This document shows, one piece after another, positions 8,869-17,047 of a stretch of 54,282 nucleotides of DNA (its first letter is position 1; every line of letters starts with the position of its first letter). The stretch is from Betaproteobacteria bacterium. GTDB lineage: Bacteria; Pseudomonadota; Gammaproteobacteria; Burkholderiales; Rhodocyclaceae. A model generated the notes under the pieces. It worked only from the letters and a program-made list of their open reading frames with translations, searched no databases and had not been told where the DNA came from. A program made the translations under genes and the position numbers. Location: assembly GCA_016208415.1 (NCBI GenBank), contig JACQYB010000062.1:1-54282 (forward strand), given 5' to 3'.

Positions 8869-8879
8869 TCATGTCATGA
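8869..8879. promoter_or_regulatory. Perfect 11-bp palindrome, possible TetR operator
   Basis: TCATGTCATGA is a perfect palindrome around one central base. It sits where transcription from the candidate promoter would start, 22 bp before the TetR ATG. That is a usual place for an autoregulatory operator. TetR sites are often longer, so chance is possible. Confidence 0.35.
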
Positions 8880-8900
8880 AAATACGGGGCGCCGCACACC

Positions 8901-9551
8901 ATGGAGCGCAAACCCAAGCGTCGCACGCGCGAGCGCATCCTCGAAACCAGCCTGCGGCTGTTCAACGACTTCGGCGAGCCCAACGTCTCCACCACCCTCA
9001 TCGCCGACGAACTGAACATCAGTCCCGGCAACCTGTACTACCACTTCCGCAGCAAGGACGAAATCATCAACGAGCTGTTCAGCAGCTTCGAGCGGGAGAT
9101 TGAAAACACCCTGGCCGCACCGGCGCGGCGCATGCCCGACGTCGAGGACATCTGGCTGTTCCTGCATCTGGTGTTCGAGGGCATCTGGAAGTACCGCTTC
9201 CTGTACCGCGACATCAACGATCTGCTCAGCCGCAACCGGCTGCTGGAAACCCATTTCAAGAAGATCCTGGAACACAAGACGCGTACCGCCGCGCTCATCT
9301 GTGAGGGCCTGGTTGCGGCGGGCCAGATGCGCGCCGGGCGCGCCGAGATCGAGACCCTGGCCACCAACATGGTGGTGGTGGCGACGTGGTGGCTGTCGTA
9401 TGAGTTCGTGCGTGATCCCCGTCACGTGAGCGAGGGGCAGTCGCTGGCGCGCGGTGCCTTCCATGTCATGGCGATGGCGGCGCCATTCCTGCTGGGGCGG
9501 GCGAGGGAGCTGTTCGAGCAACTGGCCGGGCGATACGTGGGCGGGCGTTGA
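8901..9551 (+). CDS. TetR/AcrR-family transcriptional regulator, PhaD-like
   Basis: DNA-binding repressor or activator of 216 residues. The N-terminal helix-turn-helix runs from RERILETSLRLFNDFGEPNV to ISPGNLYYHFRSKDEII. The GEPNVST and ISPGNLYYHF wording is very close to PhaD, the regulator of PHA granule genes in pseudomonads, including the following region with WLFLHLVFEGIWKYRFLYRD. The C-terminal half is the ligand-binding domain; acyl-CoA-type ligands are expected for this branch. It sits between the phasin/patatin genes and the WS/DGAT gene, so it is the obvious candidate regulator of the lipid cluster. The alternative is a LaoR-type regulator; both are TetR proteins and the sequence favours PhaD. 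Confidence 0.87.
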   Translation: MERKPKRRTRERILETSLRLFNDFGEPNVSTTLIADELNISPGNLYYHFRSKDEIINELFSSFEREIENTLAAPARRMPDVEDIWLFLHLVFEGIWKYRFLYRDINDLLSRNRLLETHFKKILEHKTRTAALICEGLVAAGQMRAGRAEIETLATNMVVVATWWLSYEFVRDPRHVSEGQSLARGAFHVMAMAAPFLLGRARELFEQLAGRYVGGR

Positions 9552-9614
9552 GTGCCGGCGACGCCGCGTCTTGACGGAGAGCCGGCCGCAAACCCCGGCG
9601 CAACGGAGGACGAC

Positions 9615-10466
9615 ATGAGCAAGGCGTGGAAGCTCTTTCCCCATGCGGACAAGACCTATGAGTATGGCGGGGCGGCGCTGAAGAAGAACTGGCAGCGGCT
9701 GCATCGCGGCGATCGGGAGCCGTTTCCCGACGCGGCGGGGCTGGATGCCCTGGTTGCAGCCAACGCCGGGCTGGAGGATTCGGCAGGCGATCCGGTCAAG
9801 GCCGCCGCGGCGCTGCAGGAAGCGTGGCGGTGCTTTCATGCCGGCGCGTTCGAGGAAGCGGCGCGCCGCGGCCTGGAGATGGGCCTGCTGGGCTACGTGG
9901 TGGCCAACAAGGCGACGGCGATCCACGCCAACTACCTGGAAACGTCCGTGGCGCGAAAGCTGGAGCTGTTCCGGGAGGTGGTCCGGCGGTCCGAGGCGCT
10001 GATGGCCGCGGCGCCGGCCTGGGCCAATGCCTTCTATTTGCACGCCTACGCCCTCGGCCGCTACAGCCAGGGCATCTCGGTGGTGAAGGCGCTCGCCCAG
10101 GGCCTGGGCGGCAGGATCAGGGACGCCCTCACGCGCACGCTGAAGCTGCAGCCCGACCATGCCGACGCCCACATCGCCCTCGGGACCTATCACGCCGAAG
10201 TGATCGACAAGGTGGGTGCCATGGTGGGCGGGCTCACCTACGGCGCCAGCAAGGACGCCGGAGTCGCGCATTTCCGCAAGGCGCTCGAACTCAACCCCGA
10301 CTCGGCCATCGCGCGCATCGAATGCGCCAACGGTCTGGTGATGATGTACGGCAAGTCGAAGCTGCCGGAAGCCTCCCATCTCTACGAGGAGGCGGCGCGA
10401 TGCAGGCCGGCCGATGCCATGGAACGGCTCGATGTGGAATCGGCGATCTCCGAGCTGGAGGAGTGA
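9615..10466 (+). CDS. Tetratricopeptide-repeat protein of unknown function
   Basis: This 283-residue, mostly helical cytoplasmic protein starts behind a good ribosome-binding site (CGGAGGA) 63 nt downstream of the TetR gene. TPR-like helices are visible: AAALQEAWRCFHAGAFEEAA at about residues 60-80, TLKLQPDHADAHIALGTYHA at about 176-195, and HFRKALELNPDSAIARIECA at about 219-238. There is no signal peptide and no catalytic motif. It is likely a scaffold or adaptor. Its position between the PhaD-like regulator and the convergent WS/DGAT gene suggests a storage-lipid role, but the sequence does not establish one. Confidence 0.75.
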   Translation: MSKAWKLFPHADKTYEYGGAALKKNWQRLHRGDREPFPDAAGLDALVAANAGLEDSAGDPVKAAAALQEAWRCFHAGAFEEAARRGLEMGLLGYVVANKATAIHANYLETSVARKLELFREVVRRSEALMAAAPAWANAFYLHAYALGRYSQGISVVKALAQGLGGRIRDALTRTLKLQPDHADAHIALGTYHAEVIDKVGAMVGGLTYGASKDAGVAHFRKALELNPDSAIARIECANGLVMMYGKSKLPEASHLYEEAARCRPADAMERLDVESAISELEE

Positions 10467-10485
10467 GCGGCGCTGGCGGGCGCGG

Positions 10486-10500
10486 GTCGCGAGCCGCGAC
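10486..10500. terminator. Short GC hairpin between convergent TPR and WS/DGAT genes
   Basis: GTCGCG and CGCGAC pair perfectly around an AGC loop, 20 bp after the TPR stop and before the convergent WS/DGAT stop. No T-tract follows, so intrinsic termination is uncertain. Confidence 0.3.
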
Positions 10501-10520
10501 ACTTCACCGCGCTTGCCGAT

Positions 10521-12137
10521 TCAGCGAAACCGCTTGGGTACCCGCGCGGGTCCTGGCGCGGGAGGGTCCGTCGCGGCGGCGGGCGGTTCCGCGGCATGTG
10601 CCGTCTCCCTTGGCGCGGAGCCCCGCGGGGAATGCGCCGCGCGGGCCGGGGCGCGCCTGCGCGGGGCGCGTTTCGCGGCTGACGGGGGCGCCTCGGCGGG
10701 GTGGTGGGCGACGCAGGCGGGGGGTTCCTCCCATGCCTCCATCAGCGTCAGCAGCAACGCCTTCTCGAACTCCGGCTGGAAGCGGTCCACGATCCCCTGG
10801 GGATCGGGCACCAGCTTGCGATCCGTGATGACGCCGAACTGCACCGAGCCGGCGTAGGAGAGGATGCTCACGCCCATGCAGATGTCGCCCGACTGCGGCA
10901 CCCAGAACATGGTCTGGGCCAGCCGCGCGCCGGCCAGGTAGAGCGCCTGCTGCGGGCCGGGAACATTGGTCATCACCGCCGTGGCCTTGCGCGCCAGGAT
11001 GTCCAGCACCATGGTCTGCAGCGGCCGCGGGCAAAGCCCCAGCATGCCCAGCAGCCCGAAGGTCAGCAACGCCTGGTGAGACCCCTTGAGTTGGTTCATG
11101 CGCCGGCGCACTTCGTAGAGACGCTCCAGGGGGTGCTCCAGACCCACCGGAAGCAGCAGTGCCACCAGGCCAAAGTGGTTGCCGAGGCTGGGTTCCAGCG
11201 CGTCCGCCCGCAGGTTCACCGGCACCAGGGCGCGAACCTCCACGCCGTCGATGCTTTCGCCGCGGCTGGCCAGGTAATGCCGCAGCGCCCCCGCGACGCA
11301 GGACAGCAGCACGTCGTTGACCGAGCAGCCCAGCGCCTTGCCCAGCGCCTTCACCTCCGCCAGCGGCAGCGGCTCGCTCCAGGCTACGCGCTTGAGCGCG
11401 CCGGGCCGGCCCTTGAAACAGGTGGGGGTGTCGTTGGGCATGGCCGCCAGCAACGCGGCCTCGGCGGCCACGTCGGCGCTCAGGCGGGCGACGTCGGTGA
11501 TCTGCTGCGGATCCTGCATGGCACGCCAGAACTGGGTCCAGACGGTGCCGCCCAGACGCCACGCCGCCGCGGTGGCCTCGCCCAGCGGCTCGACGACCTG
11601 GCGCAGGAAGGCGAGCCCGTCGTCCTGCGGCTCGCGGGTCGCCAGGGGAGCGGCCGTGCCATCCGGGGACGGCGCGTCGGCGCTTTCGTCGGTCAGGGAG
11701 AGCAGCACCCCGATGAGCGCAATGCCGTCGGCGATGCAGTGGTGGATGCGCACGATGAGGGCGGCGCCGCCGTCATAGTTCTCCACCACGTGGAAATGCC
11801 AGCGCGGGCGGGCGGAGTCCAGCGGCGTGCTCGCCAGCTCACCCACCATGCGCTCCAGCTCGGCCTTGTCCGCCTGGCCGGGCAGGGCGATGCGCGAGAG
11901 ATGGGAATCCAGGTCAAAATCGGCGTCGTCTTCCCAGAAGGCGCCGGTGATCTCTTCCACCGCCCTCTGCCGGAAGCGCGGAAACTTGAGCATGCGGGCG
12001 GAAATGGCATCGCGCAGGCGCTGCACGTCCAGCGGGCCGTCGAACACCATGACGCCGACGATCATCATCAGGTTGCCCGGGCTGTCCATGCGCAGCCAGG
12101 CCGTGTCCACACTGGAAATACGTTCGCGTCTGGGCAT
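10521..12137 (-). CDS. Wax ester synthase/acyl-CoA:diacylglycerol acyltransferase (WS/DGAT)
   Basis: Transfers an acyl chain from acyl-CoA to a fatty alcohol (wax ester) or diacylglycerol (triacylglycerol), usually at the inner membrane or lipid-body surface. The catalytic HHxxxDG is present as HHCIADG, with His132/His133 and Asp137/Gly138, the same numbering as Acinetobacter AtfA. NDVLLSCVAGALRHYL gives the conserved ND region and LVPVNLR the later P-x-N motif. At 538 residues it is longer than the usual 450-470 because of an Ala/Pro/Arg-rich tail of about 70 residues at the C-terminus. The start at 12137 follows an AAGGGGA ribosome-binding site. It complements the acyl-CoA reductase at 4566-6584. 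Confidence 0.93.
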   Translation of the reverse strand: MPRRERISSVDTAWLRMDSPGNLMMIVGVMVFDGPLDVQRLRDAISARMLKFPRFRQRAVEEITGAFWEDDADFDLDSHLSRIALPGQADKAELERMVGELASTPLDSARPRWHFHVVENYDGGAALIVRIHHCIADGIALIGVLLSLTDESADAPSPDGTAAPLATREPQDDGLAFLRQVVEPLGEATAAAWRLGGTVWTQFWRAMQDPQQITDVARLSADVAAEAALLAAMPNDTPTCFKGRPGALKRVAWSEPLPLAEVKALGKALGCSVNDVLLSCVAGALRHYLASRGESIDGVEVRALVPVNLRADALEPSLGNHFGLVALLLPVGLEHPLERLYEVRRRMNQLKGSHQALLTFGLLGMLGLCPRPLQTMVLDILARKATAVMTNVPGPQQALYLAGARLAQTMFWVPQSGDICMGVSILSYAGSVQFGVITDRKLVPDPQGIVDRFQPEFEKALLLTLMEAWEEPPACVAHHPAEAPPSAAKRAPRRRAPARAAHSPRGSAPRETAHAAEPPAAATDPPAPGPARVPKRFR

Positions 12138-12191
12138 CGGGATCCCCTTCAGCCGGCCGTCTCCGGGCGATGACGCAATGATACCTCCCGC

Positions 12192-12218
12192 TTGCCCGGC
12201 GCGTGCCGCCGCTATAAT
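12192..12218 (+). promoter_or_regulatory. Candidate promoter of the acyl-CoA-binding protein gene
   Basis: A perfect TATAAT (12213-12218) with TTGCCC 15 bp upstream (12192-12197) in a GC-rich region, about 80 bp before the ATG. The spacer is short but the -10 is unmistakable. Confidence 0.5.
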
Positions 12219-12297
12219 GGAATCGCCGTGCAACGCCGTGGTACAGGCTATTTTTCCCGCATCGTGCCACCCCCAGAAGCCCGAAAGGAGGCTCCGC

Positions 12298-12555
12298 ATG
12301 AGTGATCTCAAAGCGCAATTCGATGCCGCTGCTGCCGCTTCCAAGACGCTGGCCGAGCGACCGGACAACAGCACCCTGCTGCGCTTGTACGCGCTCTACA
12401 AACAGGGCACGGTTGGGGATGTCGAAGGCCGTCGACCCGGCTTCACCGACATGGTGGGGCGGGCGAAATTCGATGCCTGGTCAGCGCTCAAGGGTACCGC
12501 GCACGAAGATGCCATGCGGCAGTACGTAGATCTGGTGCGCGGGCTGGGGGGCTAG
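12298..12555 (+). CDS. Acyl-CoA-binding protein (ACBP)
   Basis: Binds long-chain acyl-CoA esters in the cytosol, buffering and delivering them to acyltransferases. The 85-residue length is right for the family. The signatures are clear: LRLYALYKQGTVGDV (the YxLYKQ helix with the acyl-CoA-contacting Tyr and Lys), then KFDAWSALKGTAHEDAMRQY (the conserved K-x-x-A-W and the Y in the last helix). A near-perfect Shine-Dalgarno AAAGGAGG lies 7 nt before the ATG. It is divergent from the WS/DGAT gene, sharing a 160-bp promoter region, which fits a role in supplying acyl-CoA to wax-ester synthesis. Confidence 0.95.
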   Translation: MSDLKAQFDAAAAASKTLAERPDNSTLLRLYALYKQGTVGDVEGRRPGFTDMVGRAKFDAWSALKGTAHEDAMRQYVDLVRGLGG

Positions 12556-12593
12556 GGTCTGCGCCCGGCGGGTTTTCGCGGGCGGGTGGTGTG

Positions 12594-12890
12594 TCACGCC
12601 CGCGCCTTGCCCGGGCGCCCGAAGTTCTCATCCAGATAGCGGTGGATCTCTTCCTCGATGCGCGGTCGCATGACGGCCAGGAGGAAGCCCAGGCGAACCC
12701 GGATCTCCACCTCATGCCCGTCGAGCTTGAGTTCGCCGTTCACGCCGCTGCGCCAGAATTTCAGCACCGCGTCTTCCCACCGATGCTGGAGGGCGAATTC
12801 CTCGCCCAGTTCCACCGCCACCCGCTCCGCGGCCGTCCTGGCGCGCTTGGGAGACATGGCGTGGGCGCGGCGAACGAAGATGTCACTCAT
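12594..12890 (-). CDS. Polyhydroxyalkanoic-acid-system family small protein
   Basis: This 98-residue protein resembles the small PHA-system family found near PHA genes in Proteobacteria. Visible features are an N-terminal basic segment (SPKRARTAAERVAVELGEEF), a central beta-rich stretch (GVNGELKLDGHEVEIRVRLG) and a charged C-terminal helix (RPRIEEEIHRYLDENFG). No catalytic motif or membrane segment is present. The molecular role is not known to me. It is convergent with the ACBP gene and adds to the granule-associated genes here. The family call is from remembered pattern and is moderately sure. Confidence 0.72.
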   Translation of the reverse strand: MSDIFVRRAHAMSPKRARTAAERVAVELGEEFALQHRWEDAVLKFWRSGVNGELKLDGHEVEIRVRLGFLLAVMRPRIEEEIHRYLDENFGRPGKARA

Positions 12891-12989
12891 GGAGACGGAT
12901 TCCGCGACGTGGCTTTGCCGATTCTAGCCCAGCGCGGGTGGGCCGGTGAGCTGCGAACCGGCCATCGGGTCACCTGGCATGCCTGCGCG

Positions 12990-13517
<528 letters not shown>

Positions 13518-13868
13518 CGGCGGTCCTTTCCCTGCCTGACGGTTCCCGGACGGTAGCCGGCCCCCTCGGCGCGGTGGCTTCCATTCTGCCAGCGTTCCTG
13601 CGGCCCGGCCGCACCGGCATGCGTACCCCGACCACCCTGCGGACAGCTCGTACGCCTCCAGCGGCGGGTGCTGCGCCTCAACTTTGGTGGCCCACTGCCG
13701 AAAACCGGGAAGAAGGCAGTGGTGCCATGTCATTGAGAGCCGCATCCGGAACGGGCAGTTCAAGTGGCGCGGTGCCGTTGCCGTTATGGCGCGGGTATCC
13801 CGCAGGCCGACGTCGGCCGCGCATCTGCACGGCCCGCGCCGGACCCGACAGGCACACGTACCGACCGA
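13518..13868. other. Divergent intergenic region upstream of the exopolysaccharide locus
   Basis: A 351-bp gap between the macro-domain gene and the BcsE-like gene. It contains an inverted repeat, CCACTGCC (13692-13699) and GGCAGTGG (13715-13722), a perfect 8-bp stem with a 15-base loop. No T-tract follows, so it may be an operator or a leader hairpin rather than a terminator. I see no convincing promoter hexamers. Frames across it are open but look non-coding (Arg/Pro/Ala-rich). Confidence 0.4.
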
Positions 13869-15590
13869 ATGGACGATAGCGCAGACACCTCAGCAGTGAG
13901 CCTCGGCATCGGGCACTTGCCATCGCATATCGCGAGGCTGGCCCGGGGCTCGGTCTATGGAATCGTCGCCGACGACTTCGGCGTGCGCACCAACGTCGTG
14001 GTGCGCACCCTTGCGGACAATCTGGCGAGTCGCGAGTGCGTGCTGGTGCTGGATTGCGCGCCGGCCGATTTCCTGCGCTGGGCAGAACTGTCCGGAGCCG
14101 ACCTGACCACCGCCATTCGCCGCAAGCGCCTGCGCATCTTCACCAAGCAGAACGACTGGTCGCGCAAGATCCTGCAACAGGGCGTGACGCGGCTGCTCGC
14201 AGAGCTGGAAGACTTCGGGACGCCCCGCGACGCCCTGGTGATCTTCGACAAGGCGGACGATCTTCTCACCCTGGGCGATCCGTCCGTGTGCCAGCAGCAA
14301 AGCCGTGCCATCCAGGAGTGGTGCTCGCAGCGGGAGCAGGTGGCGCTGGCGGTTTTTTCCCGGGCCGTCACCGATCCGGTCAAGCTGGGGCTACTGCGTG
14401 CCGCCGGCGAGACTTTCGCCGGCTTCGCGCGCATTTTTCCCAGCAAGGGCTTCTACCACCTGGAGATCGACCACTGGTTTTCCAGCGAGGGCACCGTGGC
14501 CGGGCGCACCATCCCGCTGCTCATGAGCCCCCGCGGACGCCTGGAGGCGGTCAGCCGCGACCGACTGGAGTCGCGCATGCGTTCGGCGGCCGAACGGGTG
14601 CGCCTGCCCCAGGCGATGCCCGGATCGGCGCCGCGCACCGAACGCATCATCGTGTCGTCCCAGAGCCTGGCCGCGGGCGAACAGCCACGACCGGAATGGG
14701 TCGTGGTGGACGGATTCCCGGAAGTCCTGCGTGCCGCCCGGGACGCCGAGGCGCCGTGCAGCGTGGTCCATTTCGCTCCGGAGACGAGCCTGCGCGAACT
14801 TGCGCGCACGGTCTATACGCTGCGCCGCGAAGGCGGCGAGTTTGCACGAATCATCGTGCGCGAGCGGGGGCGGCGCCTGCGCTACCCCAGCGACATGCTG
14901 CTCATCAAGCTCGGCGCCAACCTCATCGTCAACGAGCAGGCGAGCCTGCGGGGCCTGCACCTTTGCCTCGAATCCCTGCGCGGCCAGGTGTTCGGCCGGG
15001 CGGTGGATCTGGACTTCGATACGGCGCTTCGCAGCGTGACCGTCACCGAGGTCGAGGGCTATCTCCCGGCGGTGACGTTCTGCGACGCGGTTCGCCAGAG
15101 TCTCGACCGCAGCGAGCTCATGGCGGTGAGTGCGCTGCTGGCGGTGCTGTCCCTGGCCCCTGGCTATGCGCTGACGGACGCCATCAAGGCGTGCCGCACC
15201 CGGCGTCAGGGCGACGTGGTCACCGTGGATGCGGAGTGCTGCTTCGTGTTCCTCTCGGCGTGCCCGGAGGAGGAAGTGCAGACGGCGCTCACGCAACTCT
15301 TCGGTGCAGGGTTGGACGAGATATTCAACGCCCGCACCGTGACCTCTGACCCCAGCCTCATCCGCGCCGCCGTCGCGGAACTGGAGGAGCGGGCCGAGCG
15401 CCTGGACCTTCCCGATCTGAGCGCCTACATGCGAATGGCACGCCGTTCGCGCCACGGCCCGTTCATCCCCGGCAAGCAGGCGGGGTACGGCGACGATCCG
15501 TCCGCCATGGCGACGGATCGTGAAACGGCAGGACGCGGGGGAATGCCCGCAGCGGGCGATCTCGTCCGCAAGCAACCCCTGCGTGCCTGA
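13869..15590 (+). CDS. BcsE-like GIL-domain protein (putative c-di-GMP receptor)
   Basis: Cytoplasmic protein of 573 residues, probably a c-di-GMP-binding regulator of polysaccharide synthesis. The N-terminal half looks like the degenerate RecA-like part of BcsE ([20 protein letters not shown], with no Walker A). The GIL domain is recognised at about residues 295-420: [33 protein letters not shown], then [11 protein letters not shown], which follows the BcsE order of VRE...LRY, GANLIVP and ESVQGQ. The R-Y-P-S-D at 338-342 is where the c-di-GMP-contacting RxxD is expected, but the spacing may differ. I chose the ATG at 13869, near the conserved start. It is 71 nt upstream of the outer-membrane protein gene; no bcsA or bcsB is nearby. 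Confidence 0.8.
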   Translation: MDDSADTSAVSLGIGHLPSHIARLARGSVYGIVADDFGVRTNVVVRTLADNLASRECVLVLDCAPADFLRWAELSGADLTTAIRRKRLRIFTKQNDWSRKILQQGVTRLLAELEDFGTPRDALVIFDKADDLLTLGDPSVCQQQSRAIQEWCSQREQVALAVFSRAVTDPVKLGLLRAAGETFAGFARIFPSKGFYHLEIDHWFSSEGTVAGRTIPLLMSPRGRLEAVSRDRLESRMRSAAERVRLPQAMPGSAPRTERIIVSSQSLAAGEQPRPEWVVVDGFPEVLRAARDAEAPCSVVHFAPETSLRELARTVYTLRREGGEFARIIVRERGRRLRYPSDMLLIKLGANLIVNEQASLRGLHLCLESLRGQVFGRAVDLDFDTALRSVTVTEVEGYLPAVTFCDAVRQSLDRSELMAVSALLAVLSLAPGYALTDAIKACRTRRQGDVVTVDAECCFVFLSACPEEEVQTALTQLFGAGLDEIFNARTVTSDPSLIRAAVAELEERAERLDLPDLSAYMRMARRSRHGPFIPGKQAGYGDDPSAMATDRETAGRGGMPAAGDLVRKQPLRA

Positions 15591-15661
15591 GCGGCGGAGT
15601 CCGTGCATCGATTGGCCAGCGCAGGCATGAAGCAATCTCGTCAGCAAGCGAAGGAAAGAAC

Positions 15662-17047
15662 ATGAGCGGAAACGAAGACTGCCCCAATTCCCGCCTGCGC
15701 CAACAGTTGCAGACGGACACGGCGGGCGTATGCAGATGGGTGGTCCTGGCGCTCGGTGTGGGCACGGCTGCGGCAGCGGGGGCGGAGGAACTCCCGCCGC
15801 CTCCCGTCGGTGTGGCGCCGCAGACCAGCACGGCCGAGGCAACGGCCGGCGGCGACGTGGCCGCGCGCCTGGTGGAGCGCCTGATGCAGCGCTACGACAA
15901 CGGCGACTACGACGGCGTGGCCAGCGATGGCCTGGCTGCGCTTGACCGAATACCCGAGAACCTGGACTTCCGACTGGCGGTGGCCAACAGCCTGGCCTGG
16001 ACCGGCAAGCTGAAGCCGGCCATCGAGCAGTACGAGCGGCTCCTGGGCACGCGCCTGGACCAGGAGGCGCGGGTGGGCATCGCCAGCATCCAGAGCTGGC
16101 GCGGCCGGCCTCATCTCTCCAAGCCCATGTTCGAGCAGGTGCTCAAGGAGAACCCCGACAACAAGGAGGCGCAGGAAGGTCTCGGCAACGTGCGCCGTCA
16201 ACTGGCTCCGCGCTCCACCCTGGGCCTGGGCGCCTTCAATGATTCGGAGCGCATCCGCCGGCGCGGTTCGGCATTCGCCCACGCCTGGTGGAACGAGGAG
16301 GCGAGTCAGCGCTATGAGCTGGGCGGCAACGTCGAGCGCATCAGCCAGGACGAGTTGTCGCTGCCCAACAACGACTTCGGCTTCGGCGTGTGGTGGGCAC
16401 GGGCGCCGCTTGCGCCCAGGCTGGACGTGTCTTACCAGACCGAGCCCTATGGCAGCGTCTTCCTTCAGGGGCAGGTCGAACTGGTGGAGGATTGGCTGAG
16501 CGTGCGCGCCGGACGGGTGAACTGGGGACGTCATTCCATCTCGCCCAAGGCCCTGCGCGACCAGCTTGTTGCGGGACGCCTGGGCATAACCGGCACACCG
16601 GAACTTGCCGTGGGTCAACTCGAATATGCCGTGGATGCCTACCGCGTCTCGGACGACAACGAAATCGTCGAGACCAGCCTGCGCCTTGCGCCCGTCTGGC
16701 AGCCGCTGGGCAAGGCCGCGCAGTGGTATGTGGGCACCGCCACGCGCAAGGCGGACCGCTCCGATGCGCGCTACTGGAGCCCGGTGGACGGCTATGGCGT
16801 GGCCTACGTGGGGCTGACGCTGACCGCCGGAAACGACGCCAACTCGGTCTATGCTTATCTTCAGCCCTCCGTGGGCCTGTGGGGCGAATCGAAGGGCGGC
16901 AGCATCTGGAGCGGGGGCCTGGGGGCTCGGGCGCAAGTGACGCGCGATCTGTCCCTGGGTGTGGAGGGTTCCGCCAACAGCAGCCGGCGCGACGATTCCT
17001 CCTATCGCTCGCGCACGCTCGGGGTCCGGCTCGAATCGACATGGTGA
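15662..17047 (+). CDS. TPR plus outer-membrane beta-barrel protein (PgaA-like polysaccharide export)
   Basis: Expected to move polysaccharide across the outer membrane. The 461 residues begin with a signal peptide (WVVLALGVGTAAAAGA, cleavage about residue 42), followed by a Pro-rich linker and TPR-like helices at about 60-180 (DFRLAVANSLAWTGKLKPAI, then ARVGIASIQSWRGRPHLSKP). From about residue 185 the sequence alternates aromatic and polar residues as in beta-strands and ends LGVRLESTW, with a terminal aromatic as expected for an outer-membrane barrel. PgaA has the same order but is about 800 residues, so this is a compact version. AAGGAAAG precedes the ATG, and the stop overlaps the glycosyltransferase start (ATGGTGA). 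Confidence 0.75.
   Translation: MSGNEDCPNSRLRQQLQTDTAGVCRWVVLALGVGTAAAAGAEELPPPPVGVAPQTSTAEATAGGDVAARLVERLMQRYDNGDYDGVASDGLAALDRIPENLDFRLAVANSLAWTGKLKPAIEQYERLLGTRLDQEARVGIASIQSWRGRPHLSKPMFEQVLKENPDNKEAQEGLGNVRRQLAPRSTLGLGAFNDSERIRRRGSAFAHAWWNEEASQRYELGGNVERISQDELSLPNNDFGFGVWWARAPLAPRLDVSYQTEPYGSVFLQGQVELVEDWLSVRAGRVNWGRHSISPKALRDQLVAGRLGITGTPELAVGQLEYAVDAYRVSDDNEIVETSLRLAPVWQPLGKAAQWYVGTATRKADRSDARYWSPVDGYGVAYVGLTLTAGNDANSVYAYLQPSVGLWGESKGGSIWSGGLGARAQVTRDLSLGVEGSANSSRRDDSSYRSRTLGVRLESTW

Noticed and set aside
6902-12890. Polyhydroxyalkanoate synthesis operon
   Set aside because: Only granule-associated and regulatory genes are present; no PHA synthase (lipase-box Cys enzyme) is found.
13869-15590. 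Cellulose synthase operon because of the BcsE-like protein
   Set aside because: No bcsA, bcsB, bcsC or bcsZ is present and the glycosyltransferase has no PilZ domain.
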